The notes under the pieces were generated by a model. The model was not told where the DNA came from and ran no database searches. It worked only from the letters and a program-made list of their open reading frames with translations. The translations under genes were made by a program, and so were the position numbers. Source: CAWBRT01 sp963696525 (GTDB lineage: Bacteria > Acidobacteriota > Terriglobia > Terriglobales > Acidobacteriaceae). Taken from it: a stretch of DNA of 64,000 nt. Of this stretch, positions 32,078-41,816 are shown piece after piece. The stretch is from the NCBI GenBank assembly GCA_963696525.1, contig CAVOKO010000009.1, forward strand, positions 124,001-188,000, in the 5' to 3' direction. Every line of letters starts with the position of its first letter. The first letter of the stretch is position 1.

Positions 32078-34224
32078 ATGTTCGGGCACGAAGAAAAAGT
32101 CCCCCAAATCCGGCTCACCGCAGTCCAGTACATAGTCCTGGCGATCTTCCTCCTGCTCGCTTTCGGGCTCTGGCGCTTGCAGGTTATTCATCAGGAAAAG
32201 TATGACGCGTTGGCGCAGATGAATCGCGTTCGCGAAGTTCCGATCCTGGCGCCGCGCGGCAAGATTCTCGATCGTGAAGGCCGCATTATCGTCGACAATT
32301 ATCCGTCGTTTTCGGCGCTGCTGCTGCGCGATCAGAGGCAGACGAATCTGGACGCCGATCTCGATGGCATCGCCACCGGCTTGCATCTCGATGCGACGGA
32401 GCTGCGTCAGCGTCTGAAGCGGGTGGCGGCCATGCCGGGCTTCACTCCGATCTTTCTGAAGTACGACGTTACCCCCGACGAATTGGCGTTTATCGAGTCG
32501 CACCGCAACGAATACCCCGAACTCGACACCATTACCGTCCACCGCAGGCTCTACCCGAAAAACGGTTTCGCCGCCCACCTGATAGGCTACGTCGGCGAAG
32601 TCAGCGACGAGATGCTGAACCAGCCTCAGTTTCAGTTCAATAGCGTGGGCGATATTGTCGGGCAGTCGGGGGTCGAGAAGTACTACAACGACATCCTGAT
32701 GGGCCAGAACGGTTCGCGGCGGGTGCTGGTCAACAGTCGCGGCAAGGAAGTGGGCGAACTGAGCGACAAGCAAGCTGTTCCCGGCAAGCAACTCAAGCTG
32801 ACCATCGATATCGACCTGCAGATCGCCGCTGAAGAGGCGTTAGCAGGCAAGAACGGGGCGATCGTGGCGATGGATCCGCGCAGCGGAGAAGTGCTGGCCA
32901 TGGTGAGCCGTCCGGCCTTCGATCCCAACGCCTTCGCCGTCCGCATCTCGCGCAAAGAATGGAACGAGCTGCTGAACGACCCGGCCAAGCCTCTGATGAA
33001 CAAAGCCATTCAGGCGCAACTTGCCCCCGGTTCCGTTTTCAAGGTCATCATGTCGGTTGCCGGCTGGCAGGAAGGCATTTCGCAGACCTTGCAAATCCAT
33101 TGCGGCGGCGGCGGCACCTTCTACGGTCGTTTCTTTAAGTGCTGGGTGAAGAGCGGGCACGGCGCGGTTACGCTTCCCAAGGCTATTTATCAATCCTGCG
33201 ACACGTATTTCTACACCCTCGCGGAAAAGCTTGGGATCGGACGCATAGCCAAGTACGCGACCATGTTCGGACTCGGCCAGAAGACCGGCATCGATCTGCC
33301 GCAGGAGGTCAGCGGGGTGATGCCGAGCGAAGAATGGAAGATCAGGAACTATAAGCAGAAGTGGTTTGCCGGTGAAACCATCTCGGTCGGCATCGGCCAG
33401 GGAGCGGTAGCGACCACCCCTATGCAATTGATGCGCGCCGTCGCCGCCATCACCTCGGATGGCTCTTTGCGCCGGCCGCACGTGGCCTTCCCCGACCAGT
33501 TGCCCCAGCAATACCTGCAAATGGTGAACTACACCGAAGAGACGCGGATTCCCATTGACAGCCAGGGCTGGAACACATTACCGATGCTATGGCCGATGTG
33601 GTCAACCCTGGCGGAACGGCGCCCAGCGCGCATCTGAACGGCATCGACTTCGCCGGCAAAACGGGATCGGCGCAAACCATTTCGAACGCCATGAAGGCCA
33701 AGGTGTCCAACAAATCGGCTTTCAAGGATAATGGCTGGTTTGTAGGAGTCACCCCGCGCCGTAATCCCGAGATCGTGGTTGTGGTGCTGGTCGAAGGCGG
33801 CGAACACGGGTACCTGGCGGCGCGCATGACCGCGCAGGTGGTCAAGGCGTACGTGGAAAAGAAGCGCGCCCAGCAGGTGAACGTGGCCGCAACCAGCGGA
33901 AACGAACCAAAACCTGATTCGAAACCCTCCACCGCTCCCGAAGCTACTGGAGTCGAGACGGCCAAGCCCGGGCCAACCAAGCACGCCCCGGAAACCACCG
34001 CTAAGCCGAAACCGTCCGAGATGACAGGCATGTGGAGCGGCACGGCGGACGAGTTGCGTGGCGCGCGCTTCCGCATTTCCGCGGAGGGAGAGTTCCACCC
34101 GGCGATGGCCGCGCCCGGGATGGAGGCCTTTGTGGAAGATCGCACGCGGCCATGGAATTGGAATGATGTTCCCGGCATCTTTGCGATAATCGAATCACCC
34201 GCCGCGAGTGGCTCCCATCGATGA
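32078..34224 (+). CDS. mrdA: Penicillin-binding protein 2 (elongation transpeptidase), frame-broken once
   Basis: Inner-membrane D,D-transpeptidase of the elongasome, working with RodA. The N-terminal membrane anchor (AVQYIVLAIFLLLAFGLWRL) is followed by the dimerisation region (RVREVPILAPRGKILDREG) and the transpeptidase domain. Its motifs are SxxK in LAPGSVFKVIMS, SxD in IYQSCDTYFY and KTG in DFAGKTGSAQT. The KTG motif lies after a frame break near 33585, where ITDAMADVVNPGGTAPS resumes the conserved sequence. A Pro/Thr/Lys-rich tail is followed by a short extra C-terminal segment (MSGM-like, WNWNDVPGIFAIIES). The stop overlaps the rodA start (ATGA). Confidence 0.95.
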
Positions 34225-35315
34225 GACGACATATCCGCTTCCGCGATTTCGACTGGCTGCTGCTGCTGATCGTGGTCATCATCTGTGCGCTCGGCGTGTT
34301 GGAGATTTACAGTGCGACCCTGAGCACAAAATTTCAGGGAATGCACGTCAGGCAGATGTACTGGATATCCGCCGGGCTGATTCTGATGTTCATCCTCAGC
34401 ATGGTGAATTACCAGGTGCTGCTTGAAAACGTGCCGTGGATGTATGGGATTGCGATTGTGTCGCTGGTGGCGGTGCTGATCTTCGGGCGCAAATACCTGG
34501 GGGCACGGCGCTGGATCTTGATGCCCGGGGGAGCGCATTTTCAGCCCTCGGAATGGGTGAAGCTGATCCTGATCCTTGCCATCGCCAAGTATTTTGCCGA
34601 CTACAACGAACGTGAATTGCCGTTTCGCGAGCTGATGAAGGCGGGAATGATCGTCGGGATTCCGATGCTGCTGGTGCTCAAGCAGCCCGACCTGGGCACC
34701 GCGCTCACCTACGTCCCGGTCGCCATTATGGGATTGTTTCTGGGCGGGATGCGGGCCAAGCATGCGCTGATTCTGGTGCTGATTGCCGGCATCCTGATGC
34801 CTGCGGTGTGGCACTACGGGCTAAAGCCCTACCAGAAGGAGCGTTTGACCAGCTTCATGGCTCCTGAAGCGGACTCCAGAGGCTCCGGGTACCAGGTAAT
34901 CCAGTCGCTGGTGGCGGTTGGCTCGGGCGGGCTCTGGGGCAAGGGCGCGACCAAGGGCACGCAGACCCAGGGGCAGTTCCTGCCGGTGCCGCACACCGAC
35001 TTTATCTTTGCCGCCTGGTCGGAAGAGCACGGTTTCGTAGGCGCAAGCTTCGTCTTACTGTTATACTTCCTGATGTTGATGCGTTTGATCAGCAACGCTC
35101 AAACGGCGCCTGATCGTGCTGGAACGTTCATCGTGATGGGCGTTGTCGCGGTTCTTGCGTTTCACGTGCTGGTCAATGTGGGAATGGTGGTCGGCTTTAT
35201 GCCTGTGACCGGCATTCCGTTGCCGTTGATGAGCTATGGTGGCTCATCGGTGCTATTTACATTCCTGGCGCTCGGGATCGTGATGAACGTCCGTATGCGC
35301 CGTTTCGTGAATTAG
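34221..35315 (+). CDS. rodA: RodA peptidoglycan glycosyltransferase (SEDS family)
   Basis: Multi-pass membrane glycosyltransferase that polymerises lipid II in cell elongation. The 364-residue frame is intact and has ten or so hydrophobic helices. SEDS hallmarks include GARRWI in the first third, QPSEWVKLILI, LKQPDLGTALTYVP and the C-terminal MPVTGIPLPLMSYGGSS. The start ATG overlaps the mrdA stop by four bases, giving translational coupling with its partner transpeptidase. Confidence 0.97.
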   Translation: MRRHIRFRDFDWLLLLIVVIICALGVLEIYSATLSTKFQGMHVRQMYWISAGLILMFILSMVNYQVLLENVPWMYGIAIVSLVAVLIFGRKYLGARRWILMPGGAHFQPSEWVKLILILAIAKYFADYNERELPFRELMKAGMIVGIPMLLVLKQPDLGTALTYVPVAIMGLFLGGMRAKHALILVLIAGILMPAVWHYGLKPYQKERLTSFMAPEADSRGSGYQVIQSLVAVGSGGLWGKGATKGTQTQGQFLPVPHTDFIFAAWSEEHGFVGASFVLLLYFLMLMRLISNAQTAPDRAGTFIVMGVVAVLAFHVLVNVGMVVGFMPVTGIPLPLMSYGGSSVLFTFLALGIVMNVRMRRFVN

Positions 35316-35926
35316 CATGCTTGCCGAAGGCAAAGCGGCCTGAAGAGTTGAAGAGTTTCGGCGGCGGTGCTCAGGATCTGAGTCCGGCCCCCGACCAACA
35401 TAAGAGGTCAAGATTCTTACCGCTCTTCGAAAGAAGGGCACTCGCCGGCCAGAGGAACAGGGCCGGACAGAATTGAAGGAGCGTTGCCCGGGGCGGGTAA
35501 CGGCCCCTTATTTGGCTAGGCCTATTGGGCTTTGCCAATGAGCGTGTGGCCACAAACCCTGAAGGTGCGACGCAGTATTTCGGTGCGGAAGATGAATGTA
35601 GTTTCGGCTGACATGAATACTTGCTCACTTCATCGGCATCTGTTGCCGGCATCGCCGGCGGAAGCGGATGTTCCGACGAATTGGGGAGCAAACGTGTTGG
35701 CGGAGTCTCCACACAGCTTTATACGTGTGGTCCCCGGCCCTTCTCCATCACCACGCAGCAGCACTTCCTAGGCGTGGGGGAGCGGTCCACCGAACTTCAA
35801 GACTGACCTGCCTATTCCACTTCCGGTGACGCTCGCAAGGTCAACGCGGGCCGTGAGCATCCGGGCAATTGCATGGCATTTGCCGGGATATCGAGTCCAC
35901 GCCAGTTGCGCGAGCCCGGAGCAAAC
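35316..35926 (+). promoter_or_regulatory. Long structured upstream region of rne/rng
   Basis: No gene is supported in 611 bases. At about 35625-35695 there is a nested stem structure: TTGCTC pairs with GAGCAA around a long imperfect hairpin (CGGCATC with GATGTTCCG, closing TGCCGGC-ATC-GCCGGCG). This fits a structured 5' leader, and RNase E genes of other bacteria are autoregulated through such hairpins. The link to autoregulation is inference. Confidence 0.4.
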
Positions 35927-38900
35927 ATGAACAAGGAATTGTACGTTTCTTCAACCCCACACGAAACCAAGGTGGCGTTGGTCGAAGACGATCAGCTCGC
36001 CGAAGTGTACTTCGAACGCGAAAATGAGTACACCCTCGCGGGCTCGATTTACAAAGGACGAGTCACCCGCGTGCTTCCCGGCATGCAATCGGCTTTCGTC
36101 GATGTCGGCTTGGAACGCGACGCTTTTCTCTATGTCTCCGACTTCCTCGATTTCGCGGGCGAAGAGGACGAGGAGGAGTTTGGCGAAGTGCAGGTCCGAC
36201 CGCAATTCGCCGAAGTGAAGCAGTCGATCGCCGAGAGCGCGCCGGCTGGGCCAGAAGCGAAAGAAACCGAGGACGAAGAAGAGCTGGCCGAAGAGGCCGA
36301 TGAGCCTGCCGAGGCGGCCGAGGCCGAAAGCGCGGACGCCGAACCCCAGGATGCGGATGGAGCGCACCGCTGGCGGGGCCGTCGCCGGCGCCGCGGACGC
36401 CGCGGAGGCCGCGAGCGCGAGCCCGAATCACAGACGGCAAGTTCGCCGGCGGAGTCTGCCCCCGGCGAGTTGCAAGCATCTGCCGCGCCCGAAAAAGTCG
36501 AGCCGGAGATTCGTGCCGCGGTGCCGCAAGAACAGTCTCTGCCGGAGGCCGTCGACAAAGAGCCGGGGAACTACCAGGGCATGCCTGCCGACTACGCACC
36601 GATCGTGCTGCCTGGCGAGTCCATTGCCCGCTACAGCCGCAATGCTGAGGGCGAGCCACGAGAAGCCAGAGAACGGCCAACCGAGCCGCGCCCGGAATAC
36701 CCATCACGTCGCGACGAGTTTCGCGGTCGCCGCGGAGGCCGCGAGCGCGAGCGCGGCCGTGATCGTGATCGTGGCCATGAACGCGAACGAGAACCGCGGG
36801 AAGACTATTCCCTGCCGGAAAATTACACGCCGATGGTTCTGCCCGGAGAGTCGATCTCCAAGTACCGCAAGCCGGAATCCGGCGCGGCGACGTACCCCGC
36901 AGTGACGCCGGCCGAGGCTAGGCACTTTGACTCGAACCGCGACAGCAACAGCGAACTCCGCAGCACTCCCCTGGCGGAAGCGGGCGCATCGCCGGAGCCT
37001 GCTGCCAGTTTCGCAGCCTCGACGACGGCGGCGGATACCACCACGCCTGACATCCCTGTAAATACGTCCGCTGATTACGAAGTTGCACCCGGCACCGCTG
37101 GACCCCAGGCAGGCGAGCCGCTGGCTGACTATGCCGGTCTCGCCGAGGCGGAACTGCTGCCTTACCGCCAGCCCGCCACGCCGGCAGATCGCGTGCTGGA
37201 GGAGAAGTCGAGCGCGCCCGGGATCGTGCCTCTCAGCCATGCTGAACCCGAGGCTGCGCGCCATGCTCCCGGCGAATCCTTCGATAACGCGGCAGCTCCA
37301 GCTTTGCTGCCAAGGCTGAAAAATGAACCGGCCACGAAGGACTCCGCTCAAGAAAAGTCCTGGGAATTTCGAGCCTCCGCGAATGAACCACTGGCAACTC
37401 CGGCTGGAGATGGGGAGTATCTGCCGACGCCTCCGCAGCTTGAAATGTCACAGCCCAAAGCCGCGATTGAAGATAGCGGATTTGACGAATTGCTCTCACC
37501 GCGCGAAGGTGGCTTACCTTCTCTTGCGTCTGATCCGGCGTCAACTCGCGTATATGACGAACTGGCCGAACCCCGCGAAGGTGAAGCCAAAGGACGGGGT
37601 CCAACTCCCCAGGCCGGCGGTTATTCGCCCGAGGGCGGTCCAGTAGTACACGAAGAACTCGACGAGGAAGAGACCGATATGCCTTCCTACGCCGAACACT
37701 TCGACACCGAAGGCCATCAGGAGATGGTGGAACAGGTGTTCGATCGTTTGGCGGCGACAGCCAATGGCGATTTGCTCGGCCACGCCGTTCGTGAAAGCGG
37801 CGAGGAGCAGGTGCTGGAGGAATCCGAGTACGACTTCGATCCGGAAGACGGCGATGAGTTTGAGGAATCGGAAATTCTGGCCGCGCCCGAATTCGCCGAC
37901 GAGGAAGCCGCCGAAGCAGCCGATCCAGGTAAGGAATTGAGCGATGGCGGACGAGCCGAACTGCGTGCGCCGGAGGCGACTGCCGGCTACCAGCAGCGCG
38001 CCGTGCGCACCAATCCCGATCGTGGCGGACGGGATCGCCGTGGGCGCCGTGGACGGCCTATGCCTGCTGGAGCGCGCCGCGAGACTTCGCGCCAGGTGCC
38101 GCTGATCAGCGACTTACTCAAGGAAGGACAAGAGGTTTTGATCCAGATCGCGAAGGAACCGATCGGCAAGAAAGGGGCACGGATCACCAGCCACATCGCG
38201 CTGCCGGGCCGCTTCCTGGTCTACATGCCGACGGTGAACCATATTGGCGTGTCGCGTAAGATCAGCTCCGACGACGAGCGCCAGCGTTTGAAGCGCATAG
38301 TGGCCAGCGAACGCGAAAACGGCCACGGCGGATTCATCGTCCGCACCGCGGCCGCCGGCATCAAGGAAGACGAACTGCGGGCCGACATACGCTTCCTGAA
38401 GCACCTGTGGAACGAGATCCGCAGCCGCGCCGACAACAGCAAGTCTCCGGCGCTGATTTATCACGATCTGAACCTGGTCGAACGCATTCTGCGCGATCAG
38501 GTTACGCAGGACTTTTCGCAGATATGGGTCGACAACGAACAGGAATACGAGCGCGTCGTGCGTTTCGCCTCGCGCTTCCAACCGAACCTGGTGCGGCGCA
38601 TTAAGCTTTACACCAAGCCTACGCCGCTGTTCGAGCAGTTCGGCATCCAGGAGGAAATCAACAAGTCTCTGAAGTCGAAGGTCTGGCTCAAGAGTGGCGG
38701 CTATATCGTCATCAATCAGACCGAAGCGCTGGTCGCCATCGATATCAACACCGGCAAGTATGTCGGCAAAACGACCCGCCTGGAAGACACGATTGTCAAA
38801 ACCAACTGCGACGCCATCAAGGAAATCGTGCGGCAGATTCGGCTGCGCGATCTCGGCGGCATCATCGTCATCGACTTCATCGACATGGATGAACGCAAGA

Positions 38901-39301
38901 ACCGGCAGAAGGTCATGCAGGCGCTGGAAGAGGCGCTCGAGTCCGATCGCGCACCCTCCAAGGTTCTGCAGTTCAATGATTTCGGACTGGTGGCGATCAC
39001 GCGCAAAAGAGTGAAGCAATCCCTGGAGCGTACCCTGGGTTCGCCCTGTCCGTACTGCTCGGCCACGGGGTTCGTCAAGTCGGTCACCACGGTGTGCAAT
39101 GAGATTTACTCGGAGATGCGTAAGATTCGTTCCCACATCCAGGCCGCCGACGTCACCCTGAGGGTGAATCCCGAGGTGGCGAAAGAACTGAAGTCCAATA
39201 ATGGCAAGTGGCTGACCGAGATGGAGGAGCTGGTGCGGCGTCCGATTCTGGTCAAAAGCGACGCCCCGCTTCACCAGGAGCAGTTCGACATTCAGTTCTG
39301 A
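35927..39301 (+). CDS. rng: Ribonuclease E/G family endoribonuclease with a giant insertion in the S1 domain
   Basis: Single-strand endoribonuclease of RNA decay and processing. I use ATG 35927 (GGAGCAAAC upstream; MNKELYVSSTPHETKVALVED), giving 1124 residues. Residues 1-77 are the first half of the S1 domain (GSIYKGRVTRVLPGMQSAFVDVGLERDAFLYVSDFLDF with a break allowed). The second half (LISDLLKEGQEVLIQIAKEP) resumes only near residue 725. The ~645 residues between are acidic and low-complexity, with several Arg/Gly-rich patches (RGRRRRRGRRGGRERE) and a duplicated motif, YAPIVLPGESIARY and YTPMVLPGESISKY. The catalytic DNase I-like part is intact, with Asp in AIDINTGKYVG and VIDFIDMDERK, and the Zn-link CPYC. 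There is no RNase E-type C-terminal tail; the disordered scaffold has moved inside the S1 domain. Confidence 0.94.
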   Translation: MNKELYVSSTPHETKVALVEDDQLAEVYFERENEYTLAGSIYKGRVTRVLPGMQSAFVDVGLERDAFLYVSDFLDFAGEEDEEEFGEVQVRPQFAEVKQSIAESAPAGPEAKETEDEEELAEEADEPAEAAEAESADAEPQDADGAHRWRGRRRRRGRRGGREREPESQTASSPAESAPGELQASAAPEKVEPEIRAAVPQEQSLPEAVDKEPGNYQGMPADYAPIVLPGESIARYSRNAEGEPREARERPTEPRPEYPSRRDEFRGRRGGRERERGRDRDRGHEREREPREDYSLPENYTPMVLPGESISKYRKPESGAATYPAVTPAEARHFDSNRDSNSELRSTPLAEAGASPEPAASFAASTTAADTTTPDIPVNTSADYEVAPGTAGPQAGEPLADYAGLAEAELLPYRQPATPADRVLEEKSSAPGIVPLSHAEPEAARHAPGESFDNAAAPALLPRLKNEPATKDSAQEKSWEFRASANEPLATPAGDGEYLPTPPQLEMSQPKAAIEDSGFDELLSPREGGLPSLASDPASTRVYDELAEPREGEAKGRGPTPQAGGYSPEGGPVVHEELDEEETDMPSYAEHFDTEGHQEMVEQVFDRLAATANGDLLGHAVRESGEEQVLEESEYDFDPEDGDEFEESEILAAPEFADEEAAEAADPGKELSDGGRAELRAPEATAGYQQRAVRTNPDRGGRDRRGRRGRPMPAGARRETSRQVPLISDLLKEGQEVLIQIAKEPIGKKGARITSHIALPGRFLVYMPTVNHIGVSRKISSDDERQRLKRIVASERENGHGGFIVRTAAAGIKEDELRADIRFLKHLWNEIRSRADNSKSPALIYHDLNLVERILRDQVTQDFSQIWVDNEQEYERVVRFASRFQPNLVRRIKLYTKPTPLFEQFGIQEEINKSLKSKVWLKSGGYIVINQTEALVAIDINTGKYVGKTTRLEDTIVKTNCDAIKEIVRQIRLRDLGGIIVIDFIDMDERKNRQKVMQALEEALESDRAPSKVLQFNDFGLVAITRKRVKQSLERTLGSPCPYCSATGFVKSVTTVCNEIYSEMRKIRSHIQAADVTLRVNPEVAKELKSNNGKWLTEMEELVRRPILVKSDAPLHQEQFDIQF

Positions 39302-39309
39302 TCCCGCGT

Positions 39310-39354
39310 CTCCACCCCGGTCCGCGCAACTACGGCGCGTAGAAAGGGGTGGAG
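39310..39354 (+). repeat. Palindrome after rng
   Basis: CTCCACCCC and GGGGTGGAG form a 9-bp inverted repeat 27 bases apart, beginning 8 bases after the rng stop. There is no T-run, so terminator function is uncertain. The left arm resembles the dispersed CCACCCC repeats. Confidence 0.6.
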
Positions 39355-39382
39355 GCATGCGGTTCCGATTGACACACCTGAG

Positions 39383-39556
39383 GATTGGAGCTATAACAGC
39401 GCCATCTGGCAAAGGGAAGCGCGGTGAGATGCCGCCACTGCCCCGCAACTGTGAGCGCCGAGGTGCGAACGATTCAAGCCACTGGAGTATCTGCACTCTG
39501 GGAAGGTGGTTCGCACCGCCGAGGCGCAAGTCAGGAGACCGGCCAGATACGTGTCC
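39383..39556 (+). promoter_or_regulatory. Cobalamin riboswitch
   Basis: The conserved core is plain: AAAGGGAAGCGCGGTGAGAT, then GCCGCCACTGCCCCGCAACT, then GTGAGCG, GCCACTGG, CTGGGAAGG and the B12 box AGTCAGGAGACCGGCC at 39529-39544. It precedes btuF by about 115 bases on the same strand. Binding of adenosyl- or another cobalamin should turn off the btuFCD genes downstream. Confidence 0.95.
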
Positions 39557-39670
39557 ATGGCCAGTTCGGCTTCGATGGGAGAGCCGACGAGCATCTCCGG
39601 CGACCGGGGGACGAGATCCAAAGGAAGCCGCCGTTACGATAATCCCGCCTGACCAAGTTTCGGAGAAGCT

Positions 39671-40655
39671 GTGTTCGGGAAATTTCAACCAAGCGGTGCC
39701 GCGCCTTGCGCCGGAAGCGCCGCAGTCATTGGGCTGAAAATTGGGCTGAAAAAAGCCTGCGCGTACACTACAATGCTGCTGCTTTTGTCGCTCTCCGCCC
39801 GGGCATCCCGACTGGTGGTGGATGACCTGGGCCGCAGCGTTTCCGTCCCGGACCATGCGCATCGCGTCATCTGCCTCACGCCAAGCATTACCGACACCGT
39901 GTATGCCATCGGAGGCGGTGAAGACATTGCCGGCATCACCGAATACACGCACTATCCGCCGCAAGCCGCGGGTCAGAAGCCAAGCATTGGCGATCTATTA
40001 CATCCGTCACTAGAGAAGATTGCCGCTTTGCATCCCGACCTGGCAATCGCTGTCGCAACCCTGAACAGCGCCGAAACCGTGCAGGCAATCGAGCGTATTG
40101 GCATTCCGATTTTTCTGGTGACCGACCGGGGCTTGGCGGGACTGTATCAATCGATTTCAAGTATCGGCCTCGCCATGGGATATGAGCGGGAAGCGGCATC
40201 TGGTCGTCGGGCAACTGCGGGCGCGCGAGCGCCGAGTGCGTTCGCTGGCGGCACAAGGCGGACGCGGACCTTCGGTTTTCCTGGTGCTCTCGCTCGATCC
40301 CTGCATTACGGCGGGGCGCGGAGCGTTTATCACCGAATTGATTTCCGCGGCCGGGGCGCGCCCGATTACCCGCGATCTGGCTCAGGATTGGCTGCGGGTA
40401 AGCCTGGAGGCCATGATTGCCAGGAAGCCGGATTACGTGCTGCTGCTGCAAGACTCGCCATTTGGGCTCGACGAAATGCGGCAAAGAGCCGGATGGAGTT
40501 CGCTCGATGCGGTTCGTCTGGGGCGCGTGCTTCGTATCGACGATCGCTTGCAATTTCCCAGTCCGGTGGCGTTCGACGCGCTGGAGGATTTCGCTCGTCA
40601 AATCCAGGCGCTTCCGGCAAGTTCCGTGAATCTGCGTGGAACACGATCACGATAG
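39671..40655 (+). CDS. btuF: Cobalamin-type periplasmic binding protein BtuF, frame-broken once
   Basis: Binds cobalamin (or a corrinoid) in the periplasm and delivers it to BtuCD. It starts at GTG 39671 after GGAGAAGCT. An export signal (CAYTTMLLLLSLSARAS) precedes the class III binding-protein fold, beginning VVDDLGRSVSVPDHAHRVICLTPS split over the typical DxxGRxVxVP start. TEYTHYPPQAAGQKPSIGD and LHPSLEKIAALHPDLAIA follow. After a shift near 40195 it continues RARERRVRSLAAQ, GPSVFLVLSLDPCITAG and PDYVLLLQDSPF. A siderophore-binding role is possible from sequence alone, but the riboswitch argues for cobalamin. Confidence 0.9.
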
Positions 40656-40784
40656 AGATTGTGACGATAAAGATTAAAGATAGAACCGGGGAATGCGCGG
40701 GACGCTGGGCAAATTCGCTTCTCCGCCAGGACGCTCGGGGTAGCCGGCTTCAACCCGAAAGGCAACGTGTAAGCTGAATTCGAC

Positions 40785-41816
40785 ATGCGACGCCGCCCGA
40801 AAACATCTTCGACACTGCTGACGCTGGCCGTTTTGCTCCTGCTGGCGGGAGTGGTTTCGGCTGGCCTGGGAGCGGTCCGCGTGCCCTTTCGCTCGGTGAT
40901 TCGCGCTTTGCTCGATCCAGCCGAGGCCGGGGATGCAGGCATCATTTTGTTTACCCTCCGTCTTCCAAGGGTTATGGCAGCGGGTCTGGTAGGCGCGGGG
41001 CTGTCGGCGACCGGAGTCCTGTTCCAGGGTTTGTTCCGTAACCCTCTGGCTGATCCTTTCGTTCTGGGCGCTTCAGGCGGCGCCGCGCTGGGCGGAGCCA
41101 TAGCGGTGTTTCTGGTGCCGACGATGTCGATTGCCGGAATCGGCGCCACCGCATTGCTGGCATTCGTCGGGTCTCTGCTGACGATGGCAGTGGTATGGAG
41201 TCTGGCGCGGGCTGGCGGCAACTTCGCGGTCGAAAACATGCTGCTCGCGGGCTTCGCTATCGGCACCATGCTGAACGCCGCCAGCTCGGCCCTTGAACTG
41301 GGGAAAGAAGCGTCTAATCCGGGCATGCGCATACTCACGGCCTGGCTGCATGGAGAGATCGGGGTTCCGTCCTGGACGCAGGTTTCGATCGTCACCGTGG
41401 TTGAACTCGCGGCGCTAGTGCTGGCGATTCCGCTGACCCGGCAACTGAACACGCTGGCGCTGGGCGAAGAATATGCCGAACAGCTCGGGGTGCGCGTCGG
41501 CCAGCTTCGAATCTTGGTGGTGGTGATCGGTTCGGTGCTGACGGCGCTGGCGGTGTCGCTGGGCGGCCTGATCGGGTTTGTCGGCCTGCTGGTGCCGCAT
41601 GTGCTCAGAATCATTCTTGGACCAGACCATTTTCGGCTGCTGCCGGCCGCGGCTTTGAGTGGCGCAATGTTTCTGATCGTGGCCGACACGATTGCCCGCA
41701 CAGCGTTTGCGCCAGCCGAGATTCCGGTTGGACTGCTGACCGCTTTCATCGGCGGTCCGGCGTTTCTCTATCTTTTGAATCAGAAAAATCGGAAGAAAAG
41801 GAGTGCTTCTCTCTAG
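40785..41816 (+). CDS. btuC: Cobalamin ABC transporter permease BtuC (FecCD family)
   Basis: The 343-residue inner-membrane permease has about ten transmembrane helices, starting LLTLAVLLLLAGVVSAGLG. Family signatures include LRLPRVMAAGLVGAGLSATG, FRNPLADPFVLGASGGAALG and the coupling-helix region GGLIGFVGLLVPHVLRIILG. The stop TAG at 41814-41816 overlaps by one base the GTG start of the ATPase gene. Confidence 0.94.
   Translation: MRRRPKTSSTLLTLAVLLLLAGVVSAGLGAVRVPFRSVIRALLDPAEAGDAGIILFTLRLPRVMAAGLVGAGLSATGVLFQGLFRNPLADPFVLGASGGAALGGAIAVFLVPTMSIAGIGATALLAFVGSLLTMAVVWSLARAGGNFAVENMLLAGFAIGTMLNAASSALELGKEASNPGMRILTAWLHGEIGVPSWTQVSIVTVVELAALVLAIPLTRQLNTLALGEEYAEQLGVRVGQLRILVVVIGSVLTALAVSLGGLIGFVGLLVPHVLRIILGPDHFRLLPAAALSGAMFLIVADTIARTAFAPAEIPVGLLTAFIGGPAFLYLLNQKNRKKRSASL

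Noticed and set aside
33450..34814. 454-codon minus-strand frame opposite mrdA and rodA
   Set aside because: Overlaps two well-conserved genes, with low-complexity His/Gln/Pro composition.
38114..39964. 616-codon minus-strand frame opposite rng and btuF
   Set aside because: Antisense of the conserved RNase E/G catalytic domain and the riboswitch; no family resemblance.
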